Shown here: piece by piece, positions 1-6,237 of the stretch
Layout: every line of letters begins with the position of its first letter
Position numbering within the stretch: the stretch's first letter is position 1
NCBI GenBank assembly: GCA_004357435.1
Contig: SMVS01000034.1
Location: forward strand, 1 to 7,740
DNA length: 7,740 nucleotides
Source of the DNA: Nitrospina sp.
Lineage (GTDB): Bacteria; Nitrospinota; Nitrospinia; Nitrospinales; Nitrospinaceae
Reading direction: 5' to 3'
The notes under the pieces: model-generated
What the model saw: only the letters and a program-made list of their open reading frames with translations
The model's database searches: none
Told to the model about the DNA's origin: nothing
Made by a program: the position numbers and the translations under genes

Positions 1-1085
1 GTCAAGGCCAGCAGGACGTGCTCGGAATAAATCAAGCCGCCCGTGAGCTCCAGGTTTTTCATCATGTTCTTTGGATAAACGATCAACTGATCCACCAACC
101 GCACCATTTTCTTCAACATGTAATGAACCAATATGGTGCTGTCCGGGCCGATCACCCGCTCCACTGATGAATGGCTGATATCCCGCTCGTGCCAGAGGGC
201 AACATTTTCCAACGCCGCCAGAGAGTTGCCACGAACCAACCGCGCCAGACCCGACATCTGTTCCGTGACAATCGGGTTCCGCTTGTGGGGCATGGCCGAC
301 GACCCCTTCTGTCCTTTGGAAAAGTATTCCTCCGCTTCCAGCACTTCGGTTTTCTGCAAATGACGAATCTCCACCGAGAACTTGTCCAGAGAGCTTGCCA
401 GGAGCGCCAGGGTGCTGAAGTATTCCGCGTGGCGGTCCCGCTGGATCACCTGACTGGACACAGGCGCTGGAACCAAGCCCAATTGTTTGCAAACGTGCTG
501 TTCCACGTCCGGGTCGATGGCGGCAAAGACACCGACCGCGCCCGACACCTGCCCGACCGCGATACGTTTGCGGGCCTGCTTCAATCGCTCCACGTTTCTG
601 CCGGTTTCTTCATACCAGTTGGCCAACTTCAAGCCAAATGTCGTTGGCTCGGCATGAATCCCGTGCGAACGCCCGATGGTCGGCGTGTACTGGTACTCAA
701 GCGCCCTTTTTTTCAATACCACCCGGAACCGGTTGAGTTCTTTTAGAATCAAACTCGCCGCGTCCCGCAACTGCACCGCCAGAGCCGTGTCCAGCACATC
801 GGATGAGGTCATGCCCAAGTGCATATAACGAGCCGACTCGCCAACATGTTCCGCCACCGAAGTCAAAAACGCGATGACATCATGTTTGACTTCCTTTTCA
901 ATCTCGTTGATCCGGTCGATATCGAAGCCGGCCTTTTTCTTGATTTGTTTCAGCGCGTCTTTCGGAATTTTTTTCTGCCTGGCCAAAGCCTCACAAGCGT
1001 GAACTTCGATAGCCAGCCAAATTCGAAACTTATTTTCCGGCGCCCAAATGGCCGCCATCTCAGGAGTCGTGTAGCGTTCGATCAA
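1..1085 (-). CDS. purB: Adenylosuccinate lyase, C-terminus cut off by the window edge
   Basis: Cytosolic enzyme of purine synthesis. It splits SAICAR to AICAR plus fumarate and adenylosuccinate to AMP plus fumarate. About 361 codons are visible; the family is usually around 430 residues, so roughly the last 70 lie off the left edge. The protein begins IERYTTPEMAAIW, typical of the family. It contains the TSSDVLDTA motif near residue 90, the SHG-x-HAEPTT segment with the catalytic-type His at residue 141, and the fumarase/aspartase superfamily signature SSAMPHKRNP at residues 262-271, which holds the catalytic serine loop. I chose the TTG at 1083-1085 as the start because it gives the conventional N-terminus and is preceded by an AAGGATAG ribosome site; no ATG fits. 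The gene is transcribed away from the phosphatase gene to its right. The identification is very secure. Confidence 0.95.
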   Translation of the reverse strand, partial: MIERYTTPEMAAIWAPENKFRIWLAIEVHACEALARQKKIPKDALKQIKKKAGFDIDRINEIEKEVKHDVIAFLTSVAEHVGESARYMHLGMTSSDVLDTALAVQLRDAASLILKELNRFRVVLKKRALEYQYTPTIGRSHGIHAEPTTFGLKLANWYEETGRNVERLKQARKRIAVGQVSGAVGVFAAIDPDVEQHVCKQLGLVPAPVSSQVIQRDRHAEYFSTLALLASSLDKFSVEIRHLQKTEVLEAEEYFSKGQKGSSAMPHKRNPIVTEQMSGLARLVRGNSLAALENVALWHERDISHSSVERVIGPDSTILVHYMLKKMVRLVDQLIVYPKNMMKNLELTGGLIYSEHVLLAL

Positions 1086-1257
1086 AGGTCTATCCTTTAT
1101 GGGTACTTTTGAAAAAGTTGGTTGCGGGTGGACAGGACTGTGTTCTAGAATGAGCCGTCGCTCGCTCGCACCCTTCATGGGGTGTCGAAACCGGCCCAAA
1201 ATCGGCGTCGAACAAGGGCAATATTAAACGGAAAAACTCCTTAAATCAATCGTCCAA
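1086..1257. promoter_or_regulatory. Divergent intergenic spacer between purB and the phosphatase gene
   Basis: This 172-bp non-coding gap separates two genes that run in opposite directions, so it should hold a promoter for each. I could not pick out a convincing -35/-10 pair. It contains a small palindrome TTCTAGAA near 1142 and a short inverted repeat CACCC/GGGTG near 1169-1185. Neither matches an operator I recognise. The assignment as a regulatory region rests only on gene orientation. Confidence 0.35.
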
Positions 1258-1749
1258 ATGATTTCGTCGCAACCCATTGAAATCTGTTTTGTTTGCCTCG
1301 GCAACATCTGCCGTTCGCCACTGGCGGAAGGCGTGTTTCAGTCTCTCGTCAACCAGGAAAAGCTGGAAGATAAAATTTTTATTCAATCCGCCGGCACCGG
1401 CGGGTGGCATGTCGGTTCGCCTCCCGACCCGCGCATGCAGGAAACCGCCAAGCATAAAGGCATTGCCCTGACCTCTGTCGCCCAGCAGTTTCTACCGGGC
1501 GACTTCAAACGGTTCGACTGGGTGATCGCCATGGACCGCTCCAATCTGGAGACCCTCGAGTTCATGTGTTCGCCGGCAACCGCCAAAAAAAAATTGCGGC
1601 TGTTTCGCTCCTTCGATCCTCAGCCCGATGGCAAGGAAGACGTGCCCGATCCTTATTACGGCAGGGGCGACGGATTTGAAACGGTGTACCAAATCATCCA
1701 CCGCACTTGTCCCAAAATTCTCGATTTTCTCAAAACCCAACTGCCCTGA
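1258..1749 (+). CDS. Low-molecular-weight protein tyrosine phosphatase family protein
   Basis: A 163-residue cytosolic phosphatase of the LMW-PTP family, close to the usual length of about 150-160. The phosphate-binding loop is VCLGNICRSP with nucleophile Cys13 and Arg19 (C-x5-R). The general-acid loop is DPYYG with Asp131 at residues 131-134. The conserved SAGTGGWHVGSPPDPR and WVIAMDRSN segments are also present, so the active site looks intact. The ATG start at 1258 puts the loop at its normal distance from the N-terminus, although there is no good Shine-Dalgarno sequence before it. The stop lies 5 bp before the fructosamine-kinase-like gene, so the two are probably co-transcribed. Known members either remove phosphate from tyrosine or act on phosphorylated sugar adducts on proteins; the neighbour favours the second role here. 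Arsenate reductases share the fold but have different flanking motifs. Confidence 0.93.
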   Translation: MISSQPIEICFVCLGNICRSPLAEGVFQSLVNQEKLEDKIFIQSAGTGGWHVGSPPDPRMQETAKHKGIALTSVAQQFLPGDFKRFDWVIAMDRSNLETLEFMCSPATAKKKLRLFRSFDPQPDGKEDVPDPYYGRGDGFETVYQIIHRTCPKILDFLKTQLP

Positions 1750-1754
1750 TCGCC

Positions 1755-2621
1755 ATGATGGAAGACGTCCGAGTCCTCCTCGCATCCGTTTACTCCCCCT
1801 CGATTGAAATTTTATCGACACAATCGGTGGGCGGCGGCAGTATCAACCAGACCCTTCTGCTGACTCTGTCCAACGGGGAAAAAGTTTTTTTAAAACACAA
1901 CGACCACCCGCCGCAGGATTTTTTCAAACGGGAAGCCGCAGGATTGCGTCTATTGGGACAGTCCGCAACCGGACCTCGGGTGCCACGACCGCTGGCCTGG
2001 CAGTCCAGGTTCCTCATCATGGAGTTCATTCAGGAGCAGGCCCCGTCTGCGGATTTTTATCCTGATTTCGGACGCGCCCTGGCCGATATGCACCGCCGAA
2101 CCCAGGACCGCTACGGGCTGGATCACGACAATCACATCGGTTCCACTCCGCAAAAAAACACTTTGGAAAAAGACGGGCTGACGTTCTTCCGCGATCACCG
2201 CCTGCGGTTTCAACAAAAACTGGCGCGGGACCGGGGCCGCCTTCCCAAATCTCTCGACTTGAAACTGGACAGCCTTTTTAAAAAACTCGACACGATTCTT
2301 GATTTGACCGGCGAGCAACCGGCATTGGTGCACGGTGATTTATGGTCTGGAAATTACTTTTGCGACGCCAGTCAACGGGCCTGTATTTTTGATCCGGCGG
2401 TTCATTTTGGGCTTCGCGAAACCGATCTGGCTATGATGGAACTGTTCGGCCAACCTCCCCAAACCTTCTACAAAGCCTATCAGGAGGCCTTCCCATCGCC
2501 TTTCGGGTACTCAGAAAGAAGGGAAATTTACAATCTTTACCACCTCCTCAATCATGTCAATCTATTTGGAAGCTCTTATTTATCGTCGGTTGAATCCACA
2601 GTGAACCGTTTCATTCGCTAA
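1755..2621 (+). CDS. Fructosamine/ribulosamine 3-kinase family protein
   Basis: A 288-residue kinase-like protein matching the usual length of the fructosamine kinase family. These enzymes use ATP to phosphorylate the 3-hydroxyl of ketoamine adducts on proteins, which makes the adduct fall off; bacterial members tend to prefer ribulosamines and erythrulosamines. Visible features, numbered from the ATG at 1755, are the nucleotide loop GGGSINQ (26-32), the FLK lysine at 47, the KREAAGLRLL helix with Glu60, the hinge-like FLIMEF segment, the catalytic HGDLWSGN (193-200, Asp195) and the metal-binding IFDP (211-214), followed by the family-typical HFGLRETDLAMMELFG. An in-frame TTG at 1707 would overlap the phosphatase gene and add 16 residues; I prefer the ATG because it gives the family length and sits just after the upstream stop. 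No clear ribosome site precedes it, which suggests translation coupled to the phosphatase gene. The choline/aminoglycoside kinase families are distant relatives and fit less well. Confidence 0.92.
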   Translation: MMEDVRVLLASVYSPSIEILSTQSVGGGSINQTLLLTLSNGEKVFLKHNDHPPQDFFKREAAGLRLLGQSATGPRVPRPLAWQSRFLIMEFIQEQAPSADFYPDFGRALADMHRRTQDRYGLDHDNHIGSTPQKNTLEKDGLTFFRDHRLRFQQKLARDRGRLPKSLDLKLDSLFKKLDTILDLTGEQPALVHGDLWSGNYFCDASQRACIFDPAVHFGLRETDLAMMELFGQPPQTFYKAYQEAFPSPFGYSERREIYNLYHLLNHVNLFGSSYLSSVESTVNRFIR

Positions 2622-2645
2622 ATTCAATCTGAGGAAAATTCATGA

Positions 2646-2967
2646 CGTGCTTCCAATGGCGGCCTCTGCGATGGGTCCTCGGCCTCCAAACGGGCGAACC
2701 GGACGGCGGTGCTCCAACCGTCCCATCCGGAAAACATGGACACCACCGGGCGCACGCGCTGGGTGTATCAGGAACTGCGCGACCGTAAAGTGGTGATGTT
2801 TATCGTCAAACTGCCGCAGGGTGTGTGGGAATTGCGCTACCAATTGAGAGCAGAGGTACCAGGTGATTTTCACGCGCTTCCGGTTTCTGGGCCACGCCAT
2901 GTACATCCCGGAAATCCGCGCCAACGACGCCGAGACCCGGCTAACGGTCAAAGACCGTGACGATTAG
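2646..2967 (+). pseudogene. Remnant of the C-terminus of an alpha-2-macroglobulin-like protein
   Basis: In one frame, from about 2709 to 2880, the translation reads HPENMDTTGRTRWVYQ, then ELRDRKVVMFIVKLPQG, then WELRYQLRAEVPGDFHALP. This resembles the receptor-binding-type C-terminal domain of bacterial alpha-2-macroglobulin homologues: the 'E-RDDRV-F---LP-G---Y-LRA--PG-F' pattern. The match continues in a different frame from about 2890 (GHAMYIPEIRANDAETRL), ending at a TAG at 2965-2967. The frame change is explained by one extra G in the GGG run at 2889-2891. Bacterial family members are typically well over 1000 residues, whereas an in-frame TGA at 2643 and the adjacent kinase gene leave room for only about 107 codons. 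I therefore call a decayed fragment. The family assignment is from memory of the motif and is moderately secure; the break in frame is seen directly. Confidence 0.6.
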
Positions 2968-3193
2968 CGGATTGCATCCGAGGCAACCGGGCCTGGCCAG
3001 GTTGCACCTGGAGGCATCGGGTGAGACATTTCTTGCAGCCCCGGCAACGGTGAGGCATGACACTCGAGGTCAGCCCCCTGGGTCCAGCGGCACGCTCCCT
3101 GCGGGAGAGGCATTGGGCGAGATCTTTGGAATCATGCCCAACAACTGTCGGGCGCAAGCAGGGTGCGACCCATTTAGCTTCGGGCCCTGCCCG
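2968..3193. other. Non-coding, GC-rich interval with several short inverted repeats
   Basis: No open frame here has a ribosome site or a recognisable protein. The stretch contains several perfect short inverted repeats: GCAACC/GGTTGC (2983-2988 and 3000-3005), CTCCC/GGGAG (3095-3099 and 3103-3107), TTGGGC/GCCCAA (3113-3118 and 3136-3141) and GGGT/ACCC near 3161-3171. A tighter hairpin TTCGGGC-CCT-GCCCGAA spans 3179-3195. I looked for hallmarks of 6S RNA, SRP RNA, tmRNA, RNase P RNA and common riboswitches and found none. It may be the further decayed continuation of the neighbouring pseudogene region, or an unrecognised structured RNA. Confidence 0.4.
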
Positions 3194-3225
3194 AAAAAAA
3201 AGCGCCCCGTGTTACCGGGGCGCTT
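3194..3225 (-). terminator. Rho-independent terminator of the 252-residue protein gene
   Basis: On the minus strand a perfect 10-bp GC-rich stem (AAGCGCCCCG paired with CGGGGCGCTT, at 3200-3209 and 3216-3225, six-base loop) runs directly into eight T residues. It lies about 78 bases past the stop codon of the gene at 3304. On the plus strand no T tract follows, so it should act in one direction only. Confidence 0.9.
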
Positions 3226-3303
3226 ACAAAACAGGAGGAGAATACTACTACCAATCACTATTATGATAACAAAATAAGCCGAAAGGTTTCAATTATTTTA
3301 ACC

Positions 3304-4062
3304 TCAAAACCCGCCAGCGATCTTTTTAAGAAAAGTCTGAATTTCCTTTTGTAAGGACCCATCGAGATTTTTTTCTTCCTGCGACAGGGTGGTCAGGATG
3401 GAGGTGCCGTACCCCATCTCCAGCCCGGAAGCGATGCTGATCAGCACCCGCGAGCCATACCGTTCGACCAACCCATGTTCTTCAGCGGCGCGGAAGACCA
3501 TCTCCGGCCCCACCAGCATGGCCCAGGTTTTGACCACGCAGATATCGGTGGACTCCCGATACTGGAGGTCTTCCACCCCGGTCATGTAGGTGCCAGGGTC
3601 GATCTCTCCGGCTTCGAACCGGGCGATCAATTGATTGAGTGTTTCGCCCTCAGTCGCCAGCCGATTAAAGATGTATTCGAATATTTTTCCTTCCAATTCC
3701 TTTAATTTTTTAATGTCCCACAGGCAATGGAAGTCGGCGGGTGGCGGGAGGGGAGCTTTGGTTTCTTTTTTGATCTTTTCAATGCAGTCGGGACAGCGTT
3801 TGCCCGAGTCGTGGCTGAACTCCTGGCCACAGGGGCAAACATTCAAATAAGTTTGAATGGCCAGAGCGAGTGCCTCCTGCTTGATTCCCAGGACTTCCCG
3901 TAAGGCCGCCCGGACGGGATCGCCCTTGCCGATGTAAACCCACCGCACGCAGGAGGAACAATAAATTTTGTAATTGGGCTTTTCCTCTGCCGGTTCAAAT
4001 ACGGGAAAGTATCTGGACTGGCACAGAACGCAATCAAGCTCTTTAGCGAAGGTGTCTATCAT
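3304..4062 (-). CDS. Hypothetical protein with two zinc-ribbon-like cysteine clusters
   Basis: I do not recognise this 252-residue protein as a named family. Its N-terminal third has eight cysteines arranged as two four-cysteine sites: CVLC (11, 14) with CSSC (35, 38), and CPC (76, 78) with CPDC (90, 93). The spacing fits zinc ribbons better than Fe-S ferredoxin motifs. A lysine- and proline-rich linker (95-110) follows. The rest is a probably alpha-helical domain (about 112-250) with a moderately hydrophobic patch near 206-225 but no clear membrane segment or signal peptide. The ATG at 4062 has only a weak ribosome site. The gene runs the same way as the oxidoreductase operon and lies downstream of delta, but a strong terminator separates them and its own terminator follows, so it is probably a separate transcript. 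A regulatory or accessory role linked to the oxidoreductase is possible but unsupported beyond position. Confidence 0.85.
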   Translation of the reverse strand: MIDTFAKELDCVLCQSRYFPVFEPAEEKPNYKIYCSSCVRWVYIGKGDPVRAALREVLGIKQEALALAIQTYLNVCPCGQEFSHDSGKRCPDCIEKIKKETKAPLPPPADFHCLWDIKKLKELEGKIFEYIFNRLATEGETLNQLIARFEAGEIDPGTYMTGVEDLQYRESTDICVVKTWAMLVGPEMVFRAAEEHGLVERYGSRVLISIASGLEMGYGTSILTTLSQEEKNLDGSLQKEIQTFLKKIAGGF

Positions 4063-4123
4063 AATAGTGTCTCAGAAGGTTGTTGCCTGACGGGCGGGCC
4101 GCTGAATGGAGTCCTGAGCCGCC

Positions 4124-4156
4124 CAAAAAAAATAACCCATGGCGGTGTGCCATGGG
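4124..4156 (-). terminator. Rho-independent terminator of the oxidoreductase operon
   Basis: On the minus strand a perfect 8-bp stem, CCCATGGC with GCCATGGG (4136-4143 and 4149-4156, five-base loop), is followed by TTATTTTTTTT. It begins about 20 bases after the stop of the delta gene, so it should end the alpha-beta-gamma-delta transcript and separate it from the zinc-ribbon gene downstream. Confidence 0.92.
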
Positions 4157-4175
4157 CTATGAATAACCAAAGAAC

Positions 4176-4457
4176 CTATCCAGCGTAAGCCTGGCCCAGC
4201 CCGGCGACCTGGCCTTGCTCTGCCTCCAGTATGATCTTGCCGGTAGCCGGATTCACCGGATGCATGGTGATGGCATTATGGGTACTGCAAACCACCATAC
4301 ACAGGTCACAGCCTTTACATCTGTGAGTGACCACCACAGCCTTTTGTTTTCCCGCCTCAAGCATGATGGTGTCCGCTTCCGGGCAATACATGATGCAGAG
4401 ACGACAACCCTTTTCGGCGATACATTTGTCGTCATGGACATAAGCTACGTTATACAC
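4176..4457 (-). CDS. porD: 2-oxoacid:ferredoxin oxidoreductase delta subunit, 2[4Fe-4S] ferredoxin type
   Basis: A 93-residue electron-transfer subunit that should carry two [4Fe-4S] clusters linking the catalytic beta subunit to free ferredoxin. The second cysteine group is a canonical C-x2-C-x2-C-x3-C at 47, 50, 53 and 57. The first is atypical: Cys12, 18, 21 and 25 give C-x5-C-x2-C-x3-CP, three residues longer than normal between the first two ligands. The proline that usually follows the last cysteine is present in the first group but replaced by serine in the second. The start is a GTG at 4455-4457, with the ribosome site AAAGGAG nine bases upstream; no ATG is available in frame. It follows gamma after a 59-bp gap and is the last gene before the operon terminator. 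The subunit role is clear from context; substrate specificity lies elsewhere. Confidence 0.9.
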   Translation of the reverse strand: MYNVAYVHDDKCIAEKGCRLCIMYCPEADTIMLEAGKQKAVVVTHRCKGCDLCMVVCSTHNAITMHPVNPATGKIILEAEQGQVAGLGQAYAG

Positions 4458-4516
4458 GCTGAATGACTCCTTTAATTAAAACGACCTGAATTTAAAATAC
4501 GATCTCGGACCCAGGA

Positions 4517-5224
4517 TTACGCAGGTTCATAAAGAGCTGCTGCATACGAAGCGGTTTCCGCCCAGGCCGCAGCAATTTCGTAAGACTTTTTCATGGTGTT
4601 GTTGTTCGCCTCAAGCAATTGTTCCTTTTTGGCGTATTTTTTCTTAATCGCTTCATCGAGAGTCGCCGTACCGCCGGAGGCAATATACTTCTTGCCAAAA
4701 CGGTCCTGCAGAGCTTTATCCAAAGCCGGCAGATCAACCACCTTGGTGATGCCGGCACAGGCGCCGATCATGGCCATATTGGTGGACAGCTCGGTCCCGC
4801 CGATTTCCAGCGCCAAATGAGTGGCATCGCATTCGAACACGGAAACGTTCAAACCCTCCAAATACTCATGGTCTTCTTTGGTGAGGAGATCGACATTGGT
4901 GTTGATGATGATGAGCCCGCCTTCCTTGATGCCGGAGTAAAACGGGGCCGTATAACTCTTCTGCATGGTGATGACCTGCGGGTGAAACACCATGATGACG
5001 TCGGGAAATACCAGCTCGCCCCGGTCAAAGATCTTTTCCGGACCGACGCGGACATAACTTTCCGCCGGGGCCATACGTTTCTCGGCGCCGAAGAAGGGGT
5101 TGGAAATTGAAAATTTTCCCATCTTGTTGGCGGCCATGGCCAGGAGATGAGCGGCGGTCACCGCGCCTTGACCTCCCAGACCGGAGATCCGGATATTTAT
5201 CCTCTTCAGTACAGGTTCAGACAT
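4517..5224 (-). CDS. porG: 2-oxoacid:ferredoxin oxidoreductase gamma subunit
   Basis: A 235-residue subunit of the pyruvate/ketoisovalerate oxidoreductase gamma family, which in related enzymes contributes to coenzyme A binding and complex assembly. The N-terminal glycine loop GLGGQG lies at residues 15-20, followed by the family-typical AHLLAMAANKMG and the NPFFGAEKRMAPAESYVRV region at 42-60. The central DVIMVFHPQVI strand and the NMAMIGACAG segment (about 149-158) also fit. The C-terminus, from about residue 180, is a lysine-rich helical extension. The ATG at 5224 has a very strong ribosome site, GAGGAGGAG, five bases upstream. The gene starts 21 bp after beta, so the two are clearly in one operon. 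Confidence 0.93.
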   Translation of the reverse strand: MSEPVLKRINIRISGLGGQGAVTAAHLLAMAANKMGKFSISNPFFGAEKRMAPAESYVRVGPEKIFDRGELVFPDVIMVFHPQVITMQKSYTAPFYSGIKEGGLIIINTNVDLLTKEDHEYLEGLNVSVFECDATHLALEIGGTELSTNMAMIGACAGITKVVDLPALDKALQDRFGKKYIASGGTATLDEAIKKKYAKKEQLLEANNNTMKKSYEIAAAWAETASYAAALYEPA

Positions 5225-5245
5225 TTTAACTCCTCCTCGAATTGA

Positions 5246-6154
5246 TTACGCGGTAACCGCGGCGGCTTTGGCTTTGGCCAATTTTTTCCGTTCTTTTTGT
5301 TCAGCGTCTTTTTCCTTCAGGAACTCTCTCACTTCATCCGTCATGAGTTCCTTCATCACGAAACGTCCGCCGATGGCCTCGGAATCTTTCATTTCATCCA
5401 GCCCTTCCATGCTTTGTTTTCCGATTTCCAGAATACACGGCGTGTAGAGCTGAACGTAAGTCGGACCGATTTCGCGCGCCACATAAATGGCATTGCGGAT
5501 CGCTTTTTCCACCCGGTTGGGTTTGCTGACGGTCAGACAGGCCACATAATGACAGCCCGCCTCAAAAGCGATTTCCGGCAAGCGGACTTTTTCGAACTTC
5601 TTGCCCATCGGAGCCATTTTGGCGACGAATCCCTTCTGCATGAGACCGCTCTCCTGCCCGCCCGTGTTGGCGTACAGTTCGTTGTCGAAACAGATGGTGG
5701 TGAAATTTTCCTGACGGAACCAGGACTGCATGGTGTAGTCCAAACCGATATCTACGGTCGCACCGTCACCCGCCAACACGATGACATCCTTCTCTTTGTC
5801 GGGAAAACGCAACTTCAAGGCCCGCTTCAAACCGGAAGCGATAGCATTCTGGTTGCCGAACAGGGAGTGGATATTCTGCACCCCGACATGCGGGAACACC
5901 AGACTGGTACAGCCGGTGGAACCGACAAAAATCGTGTCCTCGGGGGCCGGGATAGCGGCCAAAATAAACCGGAAGGCAATGGACTCCGGGCAGCCAGCAC
6001 AAAGCGAATGTTGTTCAATCAGTTCCTTGCTGGAACCGATATCCTTCCAGCTCCGGTCTTCATTGCCAAAGGTAGCATTGGACACCAATTCCTGGTACTC
6101 CGGAGGCATGATGTCCATCAATCCCTCGGTCATCTGTATTTTTTCTAAGCTCAT
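5246..6154 (-). CDS. porB: 2-oxoacid:ferredoxin oxidoreductase beta subunit, thiamine diphosphate binding, pyruvate type likely
   Basis: A 302-residue catalytic subunit that binds thiamine diphosphate and one [4Fe-4S] cluster and interconverts a 2-oxoacid plus CoA with acyl-CoA, CO2 and reduced ferredoxin. The cluster ligands are visible as CAGC (Cys52, Cys55), Cys82 in GSTGCTS and Cys240 in LYTPC. The cofactor motif begins with GDGATVDIG (129-137) and ends with NELYANTGGQ (158-167). The NTGGQ form is typical of pyruvate enzymes; 2-oxoglutarate enzymes usually have a different sequence here. The CAGC pair sits about 30 residues further from the N-terminus than in archaeal beta subunits, so there is an N-terminal extension. 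The last 25 residues form a charged Lys/Glu/Ala tail. The ATG at 6154 has the ribosome site GAGAGGA upstream. Pyruvate is favoured as substrate, but the paralogous 2-oxoglutarate enzymes of the five-subunit type cannot be excluded by eye. Confidence 0.93.
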   Translation of the reverse strand: MSLEKIQMTEGLMDIMPPEYQELVSNATFGNEDRSWKDIGSSKELIEQHSLCAGCPESIAFRFILAAIPAPEDTIFVGSTGCTSLVFPHVGVQNIHSLFGNQNAIASGLKRALKLRFPDKEKDVIVLAGDGATVDIGLDYTMQSWFRQENFTTICFDNELYANTGGQESGLMQKGFVAKMAPMGKKFEKVRLPEIAFEAGCHYVACLTVSKPNRVEKAIRNAIYVAREIGPTYVQLYTPCILEIGKQSMEGLDEMKDSEAIGGRFVMKELMTDEVREFLKEKDAEQKERKKLAKAKAAAVTA

Positions 6155-6176
6155 AAAAACGTCCTCTCTTATATTG

Positions 6177-6195
6177 AATTTGATCGAATCAAATT
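6177..6195 (-). repeat. AT-rich hairpin in the alpha-beta spacer
   Basis: The 83-bp gap between alpha and beta contains a perfect 8-bp inverted repeat, AATTTGAT with ATCAAATT, separated by three bases. It lacks GC pairs and a following T tract, so it is not a good terminator. It could influence mRNA stability or processing between the two genes, but this is a guess. Confidence 0.4.
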
Positions 6196-6237
6196 TAATG
6201 TTTTAAAAGTCCAGCCTACCCAAGACCCGCAACCCAA

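Noticed and set aside
1707..1754. Upstream TTG start for the fructosamine kinase gene
   Set aside because: It would overlap the phosphatase gene and add 16 residues not typical of the family; the ATG at 1755 gives the usual length.
2948..3157. Minus-strand frame containing CRGCKKCLTRC, a C-x2-C-x2-C-x3-C pattern like a ferredoxin cluster site
   Set aside because: There is only one such group, no proline after the last cysteine, no ferredoxin-like surroundings and no ribosome site. It overlaps the pseudogene end and inverted repeats, so I take the pattern as chance.
2968..3193. Possible known structured RNA (6S, SRP, tmRNA, RNase P or a riboswitch)
   Set aside because: None of the conserved sequence hallmarks of these families could be found on either strand by eye.
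3200..3225. Bidirectional terminator for the convergent plus-strand genes
   Set aside because: On the plus strand the stem is followed by ACAAAACAGG with no T tract, so only minus-strand termination is supported.
3233..3265. Strong plus-strand Shine-Dalgarno-like AGGAGG followed by an ATG
   Set aside because: The ATG is about 24 bases away and opens only a four-codon frame, so there is no gene to serve.
5297..6148. Long plus-strand open frame of 283 codons opposite the beta subunit gene
   Set aside because: It lies wholly antisense to a gene with clear family motifs, shows no recognisable protein, and is explained by codon bias of the opposite strand. The same holds for the plus-strand frames at 171-746, 4619-5110, 6256-6831 and 6847-7539.
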